A stretch of 64,000 nt of DNA from Chaetoderma sp. LZ-2023a (GCA_034401795.1 CM067367.1:84023314-84087313); one strand, 5' to 3'. Positions 14,441 through 27,125 are shown, numbered from the stretch's first letter. Made by a program: numbers and translations. Notes: generated by a model not told the origin, from the sequence alone.

Positions 14441-14600
14441 GGGACCAGTGATTCTTGGCTTCCAGTCATAATAATCTAAAAATATTTAAAAGACAACATG
14501 ACAGAGTATGCTTTATTTTATAAAGTATAAATTTATTTTATCAGGGATTTGACCTCGAAAAGGCTAATGGCTAACTCTTCTAAAACAGTCTCTGTCGAAG

Positions 14601-14787
14601 TGAGAAATGTACATTTGCAGACCAAGACAATTTTTGAAAATTTACCACTGGAATCACTGGCTCGATAATCTAGCCAGCCATTCCCATGTTATATTTTCAA
14701 AAATTCTCCTCTCTTGGCGTGCCAATGTACATTTGCTGTGAGACATTAATTGAAAGCTTTTGACAAATATTAACATTAAAGGGTTAA
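14601..14787. mobile_element. Hp-A hairpin element, diverged copy
   Basis: Hp-A is a small element found in at least a dozen copies here. Its arms read CATTTGCAGGCCAAGAGAAG, ATTTTTGAAAATTTACCACT and GGAATGACTGGCTCG, followed by the reverse complement of all three. Full copies are bounded by TTAACCCTTTAATGGTCA and its inverse. This copy keeps both arms with mismatches and ends in ATTAAAGGGTTAA at 14775. It has no coding capacity; I infer a MITE moved by a transposase encoded elsewhere. Confidence 0.75.
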
Positions 14788-16956
14788 ATTATACCAGTTT
14801 TCATAGAAAATAGAACTGAATACAGTTTTTATAACCATACACTAGCAGAAATTGCCATAAGTCTAAGACCAACATTGTGGAGCATAAGGCCTATATGCAA
14901 TCACCATGCATATATCTGCCGAGTAAGAGTTAATAAATAGACAAAAGGGATAGCTATGAATGACTCACCTCAATACATAGACAGCGTATCCATTTACAGC
15001 AGCGAGCGTATTTAGAATGAAGGCTATGTATACAGCATGGGCTACTCAATACATGTCCAGTAAGTAGCCTAAGATGTCTTCTAACGAAACGTGTGACTAG
15101 ACCACTTTACCGATGATCTCTACTCATATCAACATGTTATTACCGCGGATATATTAATGGTGTACAGTCTAACATGTCGATTTCCCTAAAACTGTCGCAA
15201 TTTTGTCTTTCCCTTTGTATAAATCTATTTGTTCGGTAGACTATAGTTTACGTTTCCACCATGTTGCACTGTTTGTTTTCTTTGATATTCGCGTTGAAGT
15301 CATGTGATACGTGATTTCGCAATGCATTGTGTGTCTGGAAAACCCAGCGACCTCAGGTTCTCAGTCGAATTTTACTATCGGGAGTGAATTTAAAATGAGA
15401 AAATAATACGATCCATTACGGATAAGCACCAGACGCAGTACTGCCATAGATGGTTTCAATACATAGAAATATACGAAATATGACATGATATGGATAGAGA
15501 TTTATGTATTATTTTTATATCTGATGTGTCTGAACCGGTAGCTTTAATTCAGCTCCGGCCAATTTTCAAATTAATTTGTTTAAATATTAACGGTGTAATG
15601 GTACATAACGCTAACATCAAGAATATCAATTTAATATTAAAATACACACCGGAATGTTTCCTATGTTGCCTAGATATTATTTTCTAATGTAGACGTTTAA
15701 GTATAAAAAAATGTAATTAACCAGACTTTACCTGAATATCTGTTTATATTCCACTGGGTAATATACAAAATGTTGGAGGTATAATATTTTTAGATAGAAT
15801 CTTAGCAAAGGGTCTTATGCCTATCTAAATTCATCCCCGGTGAAGAAAAACACTGTTTCCAGGTTTTCTAGAAACGTTGAGGTTGTTAATTTAACGTATC
15901 TATATTACCAGCATTAATAACCAGATTCAGCAACTATTTCATTACACAAACAAGACAGACTGGATTCCAAAGGAAATAAATATGCATATTAGCCACAAAT
16001 CAAATTAAAAATAATGTCTAAAGATTAAAAAGTAAAAAAAAAGCTGCACCTTTATTTTTAGAGTATGGGGGCATGCTAGATCGAAGAACACAAAACAACA
16101 TTTTGAATTTAGTTTCAGTTTAAATTAAATTACGTTTTTCTTTCTCTGTCAATGCCCTTAGTATTATATACTTATAGATACTAACTTAGTAATTATTAGT
16201 AGCCTAGTAGATGCAATGACTTGTGAACAGAAGAGCCGTGGCTTAGTGCAAGAAGAACCAGGACCCAGTGCTCTGCGCACATCCTTATGTGTCGGTTATA
16301 ATTACGACGAGATCATAATGAACAATTATACTAAAAGTGAATGTTGACATATTGTTTTACATAATGTGTAGGTTTTGGTTTCGGGGTTTGTCTGGCCTGT
16401 TCCATCAGTAATAAACTTTAGTGACAGACTTGATAAGTGTTACAAGTTTCCGTCAGAACAAGTCCACACGCAGTATGAAAATGACGTAATATAATAACAA
16501 TACCAATTGTTGTATTATCAGTCGCTAGTGGTAGCGATAAAGTAAGACAGCGAGTGCTGTCTCTCAAATTACGTGCAGGCCACACAGAAATAGTCAGTTG
16601 AAACAATAAAAAAAATAAAACAACACATTTTCTATCAATAATCATGCTACAACAGAGGTTGCCATACTAAGATAAGCAACAAAATCACACCTCACCCACC
16701 ACCAACCCTCACCAGCACAAACACTTTCAAGTCCCTAAAATTAGCGATCTCTACATTAAAATATTAACCTAAATACAATCAGAGAGTGTAAACCGTTTCC
16801 CAACACTCACATTTCATTTTCAGGATCAAGTCTACCAGTGGCTATGCATGTATATGAGGACAGTTCTGGTCATGCTACAGCTGCTATGTGATACACGTGA
16901 AGGGTCCTCTTGTTTTCAACACTTGAGAATTTGTGTGTTTACTTTTTTCCCCATGA
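14788..16956. other. Non-coding stretch, nothing recognised
   Basis: AT-rich DNA without a convincing frame, RNA gene or inverted repeat. Frames at 15490-15687 (+) and 16418-16645 (-) are short, of ordinary composition, and resemble no family I know. Confidence 0.5.
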
Positions 16957-18520
16957 TAGATTAGATTATGCCCAACACATTCAAGAATCTATTGCCTGAT
17001 TGCAAGAACTGGAGACTGTAGGTCCAGAAGTTTGTCAGAATTTTGTCAGTGGAACCTTTACTGTGAACACAAGTGATAATGTTTCATTTACTCGTATTGC
17101 AATAGACCAGGCGATGAAGCCTCTTAGCAAATCTACAAAAGGCCAAGGACGAATCCCTGGCATTACTTCAAATCCAACATCTTTATAGTTCTGTCTTATT
17201 GCTCCTGAATTGGCATGCCTCGCCGCAGAGACTGAACACGTTATAACAGTTTCAGCCAGCACAGCATCAACAACACGGCACAATTGTCTTTCAAATGCTA
17301 CGGTTGCTCGTCAGAAGAATGACAATATTAGTATCATTTAACCTTTTCAAGTCTTTCCATATAGAAACTGATGTAGTTGAAACCACAAGGTACATGTTCA
17401 AACAGGAATTAACGGAGATTGTTACACAAGCGTTCAAAATCGTACTCAGTCTACAGAACAGTTAGGCATGATAGCTTATAGAACAGTGAGAGTCTAGTCA
17501 GAAAATCTTATTTGTGGGATTAGATGACAAGGGTCAACTTCTGTCATGAAATGTAGCTGCAAAAGAGATTAAGGTTGGATATGAGTTTGTGATATTAAAG
17601 GGCACATTACCTGTTTGCCTCACTGTTGGTTGTCGTTCGGTCATCCCATCAGTATGTTGATTTAGAAGATGTAATTGAAGTGCACGAGCTTGTGTACATA
17701 AACAGAGTGGTAATGGAACGAGATGGATATGTTCAGCCTACAAATGACAAAAGCAAGGTAATAACCTTCTAAAAAATCTTTTACATACTGATAATGGCAC
17801 TGTCATGGCATCTACTGACCCAGGTGATGACTGAAGCTCTCCAACCTGTCTTGTAGTAGACTGTATTGCACGAGTCGGCGGCTTTCAAGAACATTAAGAA
17901 TTGTAAATATCCTAGTGCAGCTTATGTTAGACTTGTTGATGCATAGGCGCAAGTTTATGACCAAGCGCATGTTATATTTGATAACTACATTAAAATATCA
18001 TCACACAAGGGAGTATACAAGGGAGTGGCGCAGAGGGAAAACATAAAAGGAATCAAGTCCTATTTAATTGAAGATTCAACTAGCAACAAGGACAAAAATA
18101 TGGTTCTCGCGAGCAATGAAACTAAGAACCCTGACGCTAGACTTACTAACTTATCTCAAAGGACCATAAGCACCATAATTGTCGTGAATATGTTATCTGT
18201 AACACATAAGAGTGTAATGAGAAACCATGAGAGAAAAACGGTACATGTGCCCGGTACTTTGGCAGAACATATATGGCGCGCTCAATCGCAGGCTAACATC
18301 TGGCAACATGATCTAATCTTGAATCCACCATATCCTGACCCTGTGAAACTTGGATGGTGACAACAAGATGACAAGCTGATGCCAGTGGTGTCAGAGATTA
18401 TGCCAGCATCATGTTCTGTACTACAGCTCCGCAGATGTAATTGTGGTGTAACTAAGTTTGAATTGACAAACAAATGTTCATGACGATGTTGGTGTACAAG
18501 TAGTTGTCCCTCAGAATGCT
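16957..18520 (+). pseudogene. Broken copy of a repeat-borne gene family with PIN-like and CXC regions
   Basis: Translations in shifting frames follow the order of a large protein family scattered in many copies through invertebrate genomes, often annotated as Tesmin/TSO1-like CXC-domain proteins. Block 1 (16957-17290): the N-terminal region with VSGTFTVNTSDNVSFTRIAI, DQAM, KGQG and then APELACLAAETE. Block 2 (17825-18000): VVDCIARV followed by YDQAHVIFDNY, resembling the family's PIN-like nuclease core (VVDGMAVV, FDRY). Block 3 (18025-18360): HVPGTLAEHIWRAQSQANIW ending PVKLGW. Block 4 (18361-18500): a Cys-containing tail (LRRCNC) like the start of the CXC motif. Several stops and frameshifts lie between the blocks, so it is dead. 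The copy number of the family suggests it moves with or as a transposon; that is inference. Confidence 0.65.
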
Positions 18521-20352
18521 GGTACTTTCTTAAAATGGCATGTAGCTCACTTGATAGATGTTAGAAATACCTTTTTGGACTATAATTACGGTTGTTTATT
18601 AACTTACTTAGCATATTCTAAGGGTTGGATGTGACACGTGAAAATCGACTTGTCGCACAAAATGTTAGTCGGCAATTTGGTGAAACTGCTGAGGAAATGT
18701 AACAATTAACAAAACAACCCAAAATTGGACATGGCTCAATATTTTGAACTCTCTTCAAATAAAAATGATTCTGTTTCTGTAACTATTTCCCTTGATGTTC
18801 CCAAAACGTGAGTTTGCTGCTCAACAGAATGCTGGTTTTTCGATTGATATATCAACACAAAAATAATGTCTGTTGTCCCATTCCCTAGGATATTATTGGC
18901 AGCCAATTTATGTATAGGCTTGTTTCAGAAAGAAAGTAAAAGAGCAATATGAACCAACCGACAATAAAATGGTTAATTTTTCTATTACAGGTAAGTCGTA
19001 ATAGCAGTCTTTATATTATTTTCAAGTAATTTCAAAATAAAGCCAACATTTAGCATGATAATTATGTCGAGAGTACGGTGCCATGGTTCATGCAACAATT
19101 ACAGAATGCTTTAGCAACATATATTTAAAAACTACTACGGATAAGTGACGCATTGCAATATTGCATTGAGACCAATTGCAGACGTTAATACTGCACTCTA
19201 AATCAGGAACTACCCCTTGATCAAACATACAAACTGTCATTTTTTAAACTCCCATCCAGTAGCTATGTAAAATTTCAATAGAAATTACCCACGCCGACCC
19301 CCACCACACCCCCACCCCACCCTTCTTTCCCCATTTTTCATTAAAGTGGTGAAGAGATACGTCTGCTTTTATTGAAAATTCTGGGGTTAAAATTTGCAGG
19401 AAATATTCTTTGTCATCAAATAACTTGCATAAAATATAGCATAGCCTATATGAGTAGTATAATGGGAAATGCCTGACTGGTTTACTCCAGTCAATTTTGT
19501 TTGTTCATCTGCATTTTTAGGGGCACCTGCATTTTGAGGGGTGCCTACCTGTAAAAATAAGAATTTGGTGTATATTGAACTGTGTAATTGTGAGGAAGGT
19601 AATGAACGATGTTCTAGCACAAAGTTGACCATAATTGATGATGACATTGATGAAGATTTACATCGCTGATCTTGCTTTGGTACCTGTTATTTCCAAGTAT
19701 TATCGTGTGATTTAATTAACTTTTTAACTTTCTATTCCCCATACAAACGTGTTTATAACTGACATCTGCTATTAGGACCACAAAACGGTGAGATTTTATA
19801 TCTTAAAGAACTGTGCATCCCCCCCCACCCCCACCCCCCACCCTCACCCGCCACCCCACCCAATCCCCAGCCCAAGCCGCATGCCATTATGTAATTGCTC
19901 TATAATGGATCATTAAATGATGGCCTCGTGACATCCAAATGCATGTCAAGGTCATTGATTATGCAACTCTCGAAACCTATCAGGCGAAACACATTTGAAG
20001 TGACAATGATGTCACAGCACTCGCCCTGAAATATGCTCTAATTGCTATGGAATCAAGTGTGTACCATGTTTATGTATGGGAATATCGATAAAAATTGATA
20101 ATTCATGTTTACACAATGTAGACCTAGCGTGATTGCACTGTGTCTGAAAGTGCTTTCACAAGGCCGTGTCATGAAATATTAGATAGCGTAACAACGATTG
20201 TGATTCAAGTGACTTGATCTCATTTCGTAATACATATTTACTATGTACGCAACATATGATTAATCTACATGCTTTCATGGTCAGGATAGACGTCTAGACA
20301 TGGCCCTTATCTACAAAGGCATTCTAAGGCTCACCTAGACCCACTTATCTCC
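18521..20352. other. Non-coding stretch with C-rich tracts
   Basis: No gene recognised. C-rich runs at 19285-19325 and 19818-19870 could form G-quadruplexes on the minus strand. At 18977-18996 a pyrimidine run, TTACAG and GTAAGT abut, so a 3' and a 5' splice consensus are back to back. Confidence 0.5.
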
Positions 20353-20731
20353 TTAAAAGTTTTAGCTATGCCCCGCCCATCTCTAGATAAGCTCCACCCA
20401 CGCTTCGCTCGTGTTGGGATCGATCTCTTCCCTAACGCCATGACTATCAATTTCCAGAAAACAATACAGGTAATCTGTTGAATATTTTGAAACTAATTTG
20501 ACTGGGTGCTGTTGCTGCGTATGGCAGCAACAGCGCCCAGTCAAATTAGTTTCAAATTATTCGACATAATGGATATTAAGTAGTAAAGACATACAATTCG
20601 TACAACGTATTAAGCGTTTAAGACTGACTAAATCGAGTCATTCATGACGTAATGATTATGACGTCATCCTACACGTCGCTTAGTTGATCATGCTTCATAT
20701 GATGGATGGATAAACTGGAAAGGTCCATTAT
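20353..20731 (+). mobile_element. M2 inverted-repeat element, near full length
   Basis: M2 is a second local MITE family of about 390 bp. In order it holds a TIR (AATGGACCTTTCCAGTTT in other copies), TAGCTATGCCCCGCCCATCT, GTGTTGGGATCGATC, a hairpin whose arms read TGAATATTTTGAAACTAATT and TGACTGGGCGCTGTTGCTGC, a TTTATTAAATAGTAAAGACA stretch, then TGACGTCA palindromes and the inverted TIR. Here the hairpin spans 20475-20567, one TGACGTCA lies at 20659, and the right end GATAAACTGGAAAGGTCCAT is intact. No coding capacity. Confidence 0.8.
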
Positions 20732-21360
20732 TACATCATATTTATGATAATCAAATCCACATTTCTGCACTTTATCTAGAAAGGCTGTGTGTCAGATGTA
20801 AATACTGTCCCTGATAACGCAACGCAGTGGGCCGGTATTTGGAATTTTTAAAGAGATTTGAATGTATTTAAATGCAAACTGTGCACACATAGCTTTGAAA
20901 CAAATCTTTAAATGCAAATGCAATTTTGTATTTTAAAATTCGAATTTATATGAATTCTAATTATAAACCGAATTTGCATATGTTTACCCACCTGTCTGGC
21001 CACGATCAATTTTAGAGGTCGTGATAAGGTCGTTGAATATTATAACGCCTAAGGGTGGGTGTGGGGTGGGGTGGGGTTTGGGGGCGTGTGCTGCCTTATG
21101 CCTGAAATTATTTCTTAATGTCTGAAAAATTGCGCTGTTAACACACATGCCTGCCTCGCTGTTGGGCCATATAATGCACTAGACTTCTTCAAATTGCGCG
21201 TTAACCTGCTAACCCGCTCATCATAGCCAGGTAAACATCTACCACGTTCACTTTATTCACTCAGGCCTTACAAAGGCATATCAGGTACCATAAGGTCGAT
21301 TGGCAAGAAATGGTTCCGTCTATTGTTGGATAATCCAGAATAACAACAGAATAGAGGAAT
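20732..21360. other. Non-coding stretch with G-rich tract
   Basis: No gene seen. A G-rich run at about 21052-21092 has at least four G-tracts (GGGTGGGTGTGGGG, GGGG, GGGG, GGGGG) and is a candidate G-quadruplex on the plus strand. Confidence 0.5.
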
Positions 21361-21680
21361 CTAGTTTTAGCTATGCACCGCCCATCTCCAGCTAAGCCCC
21401 ACCCACGATTTGCACGTTTTGGGATAAATCGATCCCTGCACTATACAGAAAAACTATACAGATAAGCTGTTAAATATTTTGAAACTAATTTGGCAGCAAC
21501 AGCGCCCAGTCAAATAGGTTTCAAAATATTCAACAGAATGTTTATTAAATAGTAAAGACATATAATTCGTACAACTTGTTGGACTATTAATCGTTTGTGA
21601 CGGACTAGATGCGTCATTCGTGACGTAATTGATTATGACGTCATCATACATGTGACGTAGTTGATTATGACGTCATAAGA
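21361..21680 (+). mobile_element. M2 element with deleted hairpin centre
   Basis: Starts at AGTTTTAGCTATGCACCGCC. The central hairpin (21466-21536) has lost most of its left arm. TGACGTCA occurs at 21636 and 21668. Ends are frayed relative to other copies. Confidence 0.75.
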
Positions 21681-22290
21681 CTGACTGAAAACCTTGAACC
21701 TTATTTACACCTGCTGTCGTATAGATCAAATGCAGAGAGTAAAATTGCGTTATTATAATTATATATACAAGTGCGTGTGTGGTCGAAATTTTGAAAGAAT
21801 TTATTGAAAGTTTCTTATGTCGAAACCAGTAATCACTTTCTGTAAAGTCATTTTCAAAGTTTATGCACAGTGAGTGTAATAATTGTCCTATTTCTAAAAA
21901 CAGCTGATCCTATTCACCAAGCTTTTGATAACTTAATCTCATATGTGTATGACCATAAGAGTTGTTTATCTACATGGAGATAATTGGGCCTAAGAATTAC
22001 TCTGTGGCTAAGGCTATCTCTAAACTGAGCAGGAAATTAATGGTAAAACAATCAGTGCTGTACTAGCTGACATTTCATGACCTAACCTTGTGACATTTCA
22101 TGACATAACCTTGTCGATCTCCTCACGATCACATTGGACCTATATTGTGTAATCTTCCTGCTGTGTATCCAACTGTGATTATAAGCTCTGTTGACTTAGT
22201 TCCGTTATAAGTATTGCCAAGCGAGAGAACGAGTTTATCTACATATATAAGCATCTATACGCACGCACGTCTGCCTTCATGTGACGTAAT
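21681..22290. other. Non-coding stretch, nothing recognised
   Basis: Only a short direct duplication (TGACATTTCATGACATAACC-like, 22067-22105) stands out. Confidence 0.45.
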
Positions 22291-22642
22291 TGATGACTCC
22301 AGTTTCTTAGTCATTCATATGACGTCATAATCAACTACGTCACATGTCGGCTGACTTCATAGTCAATTACGTCATGAATGGCACGATTTAGTCCGTCAAA
22401 GGCTTAATACTCCGTCCAGTTGTACGAATTGTCTGTCTTTACTATTTAATAAACATTCTGTCTAAAGGCAGCAACAACACCCAGTTAAATTAGTTTCAAA
22501 ATATTCAACAGCTTACCTGTATAGTTTTCTGGAAATTGTGATTCAGCGAGCGCATGGGTCGATTGATCTAAACAGGGGCAAAGCGTGGGTGCAGCTTAGC
22601 TAGAGATTGGCGGGGGTTAGCTAAAGCTGCATTCCTCCATTG
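22291..22642 (-). mobile_element. M2 element, reverse orientation
   Basis: TGACGTCA at 22320, AATAAAC at about 22448, half of the hairpin (CAGCAACAACACCCAGTTAA onward), then GGGTCGATTGATC and GTGGGTGCAGCTTAGCTAGA. It ends with the GG-type TIR (GCATTCCTCCATTG). A further TGACGTCA lies just outside at 22647. Confidence 0.75.
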
Positions 22643-23908
22643 ACTATGACGTCATATACTTTAGTGACAGATCGGATCTATCCATTTCCAAGTAAGAGAA
22701 GTGGATTATCTACAGTATGTATACACACATATACAGAAATGCAGAAATAAACCCTAATCTCCTAGTACCGGTATCCCAAATTAAATTATATGTGCCTACA
22801 CATGTAGGCTTACGCTGTAGAGCTTTTTTAAATAGTTTGACTGAAAGTTGTCAGGTTGTAGTACCATGTGCTGTAAAATACAGGTGCAAAGAACTTGAAT
22901 ACTCAAGGGCATGTTCCGAATGGGGTTTGTGCAAGCATTAACTCAGTTGGGGAAGATAACAACATGTGTTGGTCATGTGAAAATATACTGGTAATTTCGG
23001 AAACCACATTCAACGAGGGTCACAATTATAGCTATAGGGTTTCACCAGATGAATTTGAAAAATGGGTCTATTGTTATGCATATAGATACGTCACGTTTGC
23101 ATATTCGCCCAGAGCCCTTGGCAGAGTAAATTGCTTTAATAGGTGTCAGAGAACTCGGACTATTGTTTTAATTGAGATATTAAATTTTCAAATTATTCAT
23201 AAGCTGTTTTGGAAATTTTAGCACAGACTTTGTTATCGTGGATATGTTAGTTAGTTGTGATCTGGAGTAGAGGGTACCCGCGGGGTGGGGTTGGTAGCGA
23301 GTGTCAACCACTCTCTCTAATTGCTTAAAATTGTGCTTACTAAAGGAAACTTGGAAGAGACCTTACATTTAGCAGGCTACTATCTCTAAATTAGGTTAGT
23401 TCATGGATTATTAGTGCGTAGTTACCGGGCAGTAGCATTTAGAGATATGGGTACTCCTCCCCCCACCCCACCCACCCCACACCCATTCTCAACATGGGTA
23501 TAACCATTCGCACTACCAATATAAGAATGCCTTCATCTGAGAAACGGTTCTCGAAAACCTTAGTCCAGACATGAAATATATTAAATAATATGATTATTGA
23601 CCAAGATATCAATCTAAAAGTCCCGGGCGCAGGTCTGAAACACTAATAAATTTCAACCATGAAAAAACATAAAAACTCCATGTTCTACTAAATATATAAA
23701 ATTCCATTTGTATACACCATGAAGATGTCTCTATCGATCAACAATGGATGAATGATTACGATAGCAATTTGTTCTGGTGATAAACTGTAATTTAAACGGT
23801 TGTATATATTCCTATCATGACCAAACCATGAAAACCCCCTGAAAAAGTCCATGTTTCAACCAATGTATAAAATTACATTCTTGTTATATTACAAAGATGC
23901 CCCGAATA
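22643..23908. other. Non-coding or unrecognised stretch
   Basis: Two overlapping plus-strand frames (22717-22941, 74 codons; 22895-23221, 108 codons) are longer than most here. The second has several Cys and aromatic residues but matches no family I recognise and has no clear splice sites around it. C-rich run at 23455-23485. Left uncalled. Confidence 0.4.
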
Positions 23909-24175
23909 ACCTTTTAATGACGAAATTTGATTTACAAAAATCCCTCCCTCCCTCCCTTCGTCCATCCATCCATACAATTATGTACCTCAAATATTTGCTT
24001 ACTGAATGTCCATTTGCAGGCCAAGAGAAGACTATTTTTGAAAATTTACCACTGGAATGACTGGTTCGATTATCGAGCCAGTTATTCCAGTGGTAAAATT
24101 TCAAAAATAGTCTTCTCTTGGCCTGCAAATCGACATTCCTCAAAGCCAGGACAGAGGCCAGTTTTGACGGGTTTG
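23909..24175. mobile_element. Hp-A hairpin element
   Basis: Near-perfect long hairpin (24004-24139): GAATGTCCATTTGCAGGCCA, the TTTTTGAAAATTTACCACTG arm, loop at GATTATCGAGCC, then the inverse. The left end has CCTTTTAATG (23910); the right flank reads CAGAGGCCAGTTTTGACGGG as in other copies. A (CCCT/CATC)n-like insertion at 23941-23975 lengthens the left side. Confidence 0.85.
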
Positions 24176-25639
24176 GGCATGAAAGAAAACATGAATGATT
24201 AATACTGCAATTTGGTCTGTTGATAAACTGTAATTTGACTGGATTACTCGGCGCATATGGCAGCATAGCCTACGTTTTAGTGAGCGAAGCATATTTCTAA
24301 GCAATGAATTTTACAATTTATAAATACGTATTTTGTGGACGAAAATTAACACTTTGAACCCTAAATACCGAAACACCAAACCCATTCACAACTAGTTATT
24401 GCGTTTATTATTTTGAAACTAATTTTACTGGGAGCTGTTATATGTAGCAACAGTTTCACAGGACGACCAGTTTGTCGTGATTCTTTGTCCAGAAAATAAG
24501 TTTGGACGAGCGCGAGAGCTATAACTAACTATAACGTGGCAGTTAATATTATTACAATTCTATGTAAATAGATCATATGACGATTTAGACTAATTGGGAC
24601 GACTTGTATACTTGTGCGCCAAAAAACATAGCGGAACATCACAATATACCAAATTACGACTGAAATGACGCATACAATTGAAGTAATGAATACATGACCA
24701 AAATTAAGATTCAAGATTATTTATTTTCATATAGATAATAGTCTATTATCTAATAATAGCCACATTTTATACACACTACTGAACTAACTTCTTGCTTTTG
24801 TTTTGTGTTTATTATCGAATTTTAGAAGCGGTTATCATATTTTATCGTTTTGTTGAGTGCTCTTACTAATATTTGGTTTTAAAAAGTCGGTGTTACGTGT
24901 GTTATCTCCTATACGGGTTTTCTTTATAACAGTCAGGGTCTCGTATACATGTTGCTAGTGTTATTTTGTTTTAAACAGTCTGATAGGCCATTGCACGCTT
25001 TAACCTGTTGTTTATGTATTTAAAAACAATAACAAGAAAATATTCAGAAAGTCCATATATTCTCGTGTCATGTTATCATGACAACAATTATTGAAAATTA
25101 AAGTTTTAAGCTATTTTTAAAACATCCAAATATTAAAATCAAATCTACAAATATATTTTGATAATTTTAATATCACTGTGTAGCTGACTCTTACGCGTAG
25201 GCGGCGGCACACTGCTGCTGCTAACTTCTAAGTCAGCGATCCATTTCAGTATAGGCGAGGCACTGCGGCGAACGTTTTCGGATCACGCACAGAGACAAAG
25301 AACCCCGCAATAACATCAGGATAAAAGATTATATGTATTTTAAATATTTGCTACTACTTGTGATATTTTTTAAATGTGTGGTATTTTATTATCTTATGTC
25401 GTGTTATTTTAATATCAGCATGCTATCTTTATATTGCTAAATTGAATTACTGTTGACATTTTATAGGATAATATTTCACTCTATCCTGTGATATCATAAT
25501 CTCTTTTATGTCTTAAAAACACCGATAATAAATTAGCAATTAGCTATCGTAAGACAAATTGTACTAAAAGTAGCTTTTACTAGTTCCTGTTCATCAGCAT
25601 AAAGCACACCTTGGAAATGACTTATCATGTAAAGAGCAA
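24176..25639. other. Non-coding AT-rich stretch
   Basis: No gene recognised. A fragment of the M2-type hairpin (TTTTGAAACTAATTTTACTG, about 24411) is present. A GC-richer island at 25195-25310 has no clear frame. Confidence 0.45.
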
Positions 25640-26235
25640 CTTATGGAGGATACTCCGCCCAAATTTTTGTGGACGAACAAGGTTCAGGATGCGCTAAACT
25701 TCTATTGGCATATCCTTTTAGCTGACTGTAGGCAAAAAAGTACACTTTCACACTGCAGCCTCTATTCTTTGCTTTTAGGCCATCTCCATCCCTCTATTGA
25801 TTTGGTGGAAAGTGACTCTAAACCAGCTAAGCTTTACGTCACTAAGTTGAGATTTCTAACTGACACGTATAGCTAGTTCAATCGCACGTTGTCAAATTTA
25901 ATGTGTATGGCTGAACCAATATGGCCACTCTGTCACACAGCCACCGAATCTTCACCCACATGCTAATCCAGTGTCCATCAGTTCTGTCTTATAGACAAAC
26001 ACATGTCCAGTCCCTGAAACCCCTGGTCATCCAAAGCTTTGAGATGGCGTACTTGACCATGATAAGTACAGGCATGCAGCTGCTAACTAGCTTTATCATT
26101 GATCCTTCATACCTAGCCATACAGCAGCCTCTCGGTCTGCATCATGGCATTCTCAAATTACTAGAAAACCATTGCCTGCATCTGTGGTACGACATCCAGA
26201 ATAGTAGACAAAGGACAATCATAAATAAAAACAAG
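25640..26235 (+). mobile_element. Non-LTR retrotransposon, C-terminal end (broken)
   Basis: Two frames joined by a frameshift near 25930. The first reads a post-RT region (DALNFYWHILLADCRQKSTL, then LRFLTDTYS). The second carries the end of a Cys/His motif (WPLCHTATESS, then THMLIQCP). In known LINEs this part reads CPLC...H..C, so one Cys is lost here. It continues as IIDPSYL and LWYDIQNSRQR before stopping at about 26287. The motif order fits the tail of LINE ORF2 proteins; the exact clade is not certain. Confidence 0.65.
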
Positions 26236-26936
26236 CATATATGGGCAATTCTTTATATACATGAAGACGCTTCAACATACATAACTTAACAAAAATCATA
26301 AAAATTCCAGATAGCCGGCACCACACATGGCCGACCACCCCCCAAGCTTGAAATAACGAATGGGAGACAAGAGCGACACCACACTGCCTCTTCGTACAGT
26401 GGCAGTCACAACCTCAGCATGAACGACCCATATTGGGTCCTGAGGCGCCGCCACAGGCTAGATCTCCCATCAGCGCCGATGGGCCAGCAGCTGAGGCTCT
26501 ACGGCATTGGGTCGGTCTGTGGGACACGGCAAGGGTAAGGAGCTGAAAGAGAGCCATCCACCATAGCCCACGCACAGCGGGTTGGGCCGTATTCCCACTC
26601 ACCTGCTTGAGTAGGCATACGGCACAACCCACCGTGCATTGGCCAAGGTAGTACCTCTCTCTCTCTCTCCCTCCCTCCCGCCCGCCCGCCCGCCCTCCCT
26701 CCCTCTCTCTCTCCCTCTCTCTGCTCCTGTCAAACCCCGCCATGGTTCACCTGCCACGACGGCTGCCAATGTAGGAAGAGGCGGTGCAGTGCCGCTCTTG
26801 TCTCTCATTCTTCCTTTCCTTTCGGGATGGCGGGCCTGGGATGTGCCGAAATGTCTTTATGTAAATAAAAAATTGCCAATTATGTACCTACAGTTTTATA
26901 TGCTTGGTTTTATTTATGATTGTCCTTTGTCTACTA
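26202..26936. repeat. Inverted pair of retrotransposon 3' ends
   Basis: 26202-26407 recurs in reverse orientation at 26761-26936. TAGTAGACAAAGGACAATCA at 26202 is the inverse of the sequence ending at 26936. The 50 bp around 26358-26407 (GGGAGACAAGAGCGACACCA) inverts to 26761-26810 with about 42 matches. The pair encloses a ~350-bp GC-rich centre, so the locus could fold into a large imperfect stem. Confidence 0.75.
26655..26725. repeat. CT/CCCG low-complexity tract
   Basis: Runs of CTCTCT, CCCTCC and CCCGCCCG; on the minus strand this gives spurious Arg-Glu/Gly-rich frames. Confidence 0.9.
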
Positions 26937-27125
26937 CGTCCGGTCGTACTTTCCTACTTAATTCTAAACACAAACATGATAAAGTAATAACAAGATCATC
27001 TAATTAAGCTTATAAAGCTAATTGGCTGTATTCTGTTAATGGCAATATTAATTGGTCATTTGTATGTATATACTTATTGCATATTCCTCCATAAACTGCA
27101 TAATTTAGTGCTACACTTCTACTCC

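Noticed and set aside
22717..23221. Two overlapping plus-strand frames as a gene
   Set aside because: No recognisable domain, no supporting splice sites, and length within chance for this composition.
26414..27007. Arg/Glu/Gly-rich and Pro/Ser/Leu-rich overlapping frames
   Set aside because: They are readings of the CT/CCCG low-complexity tract in several frames.
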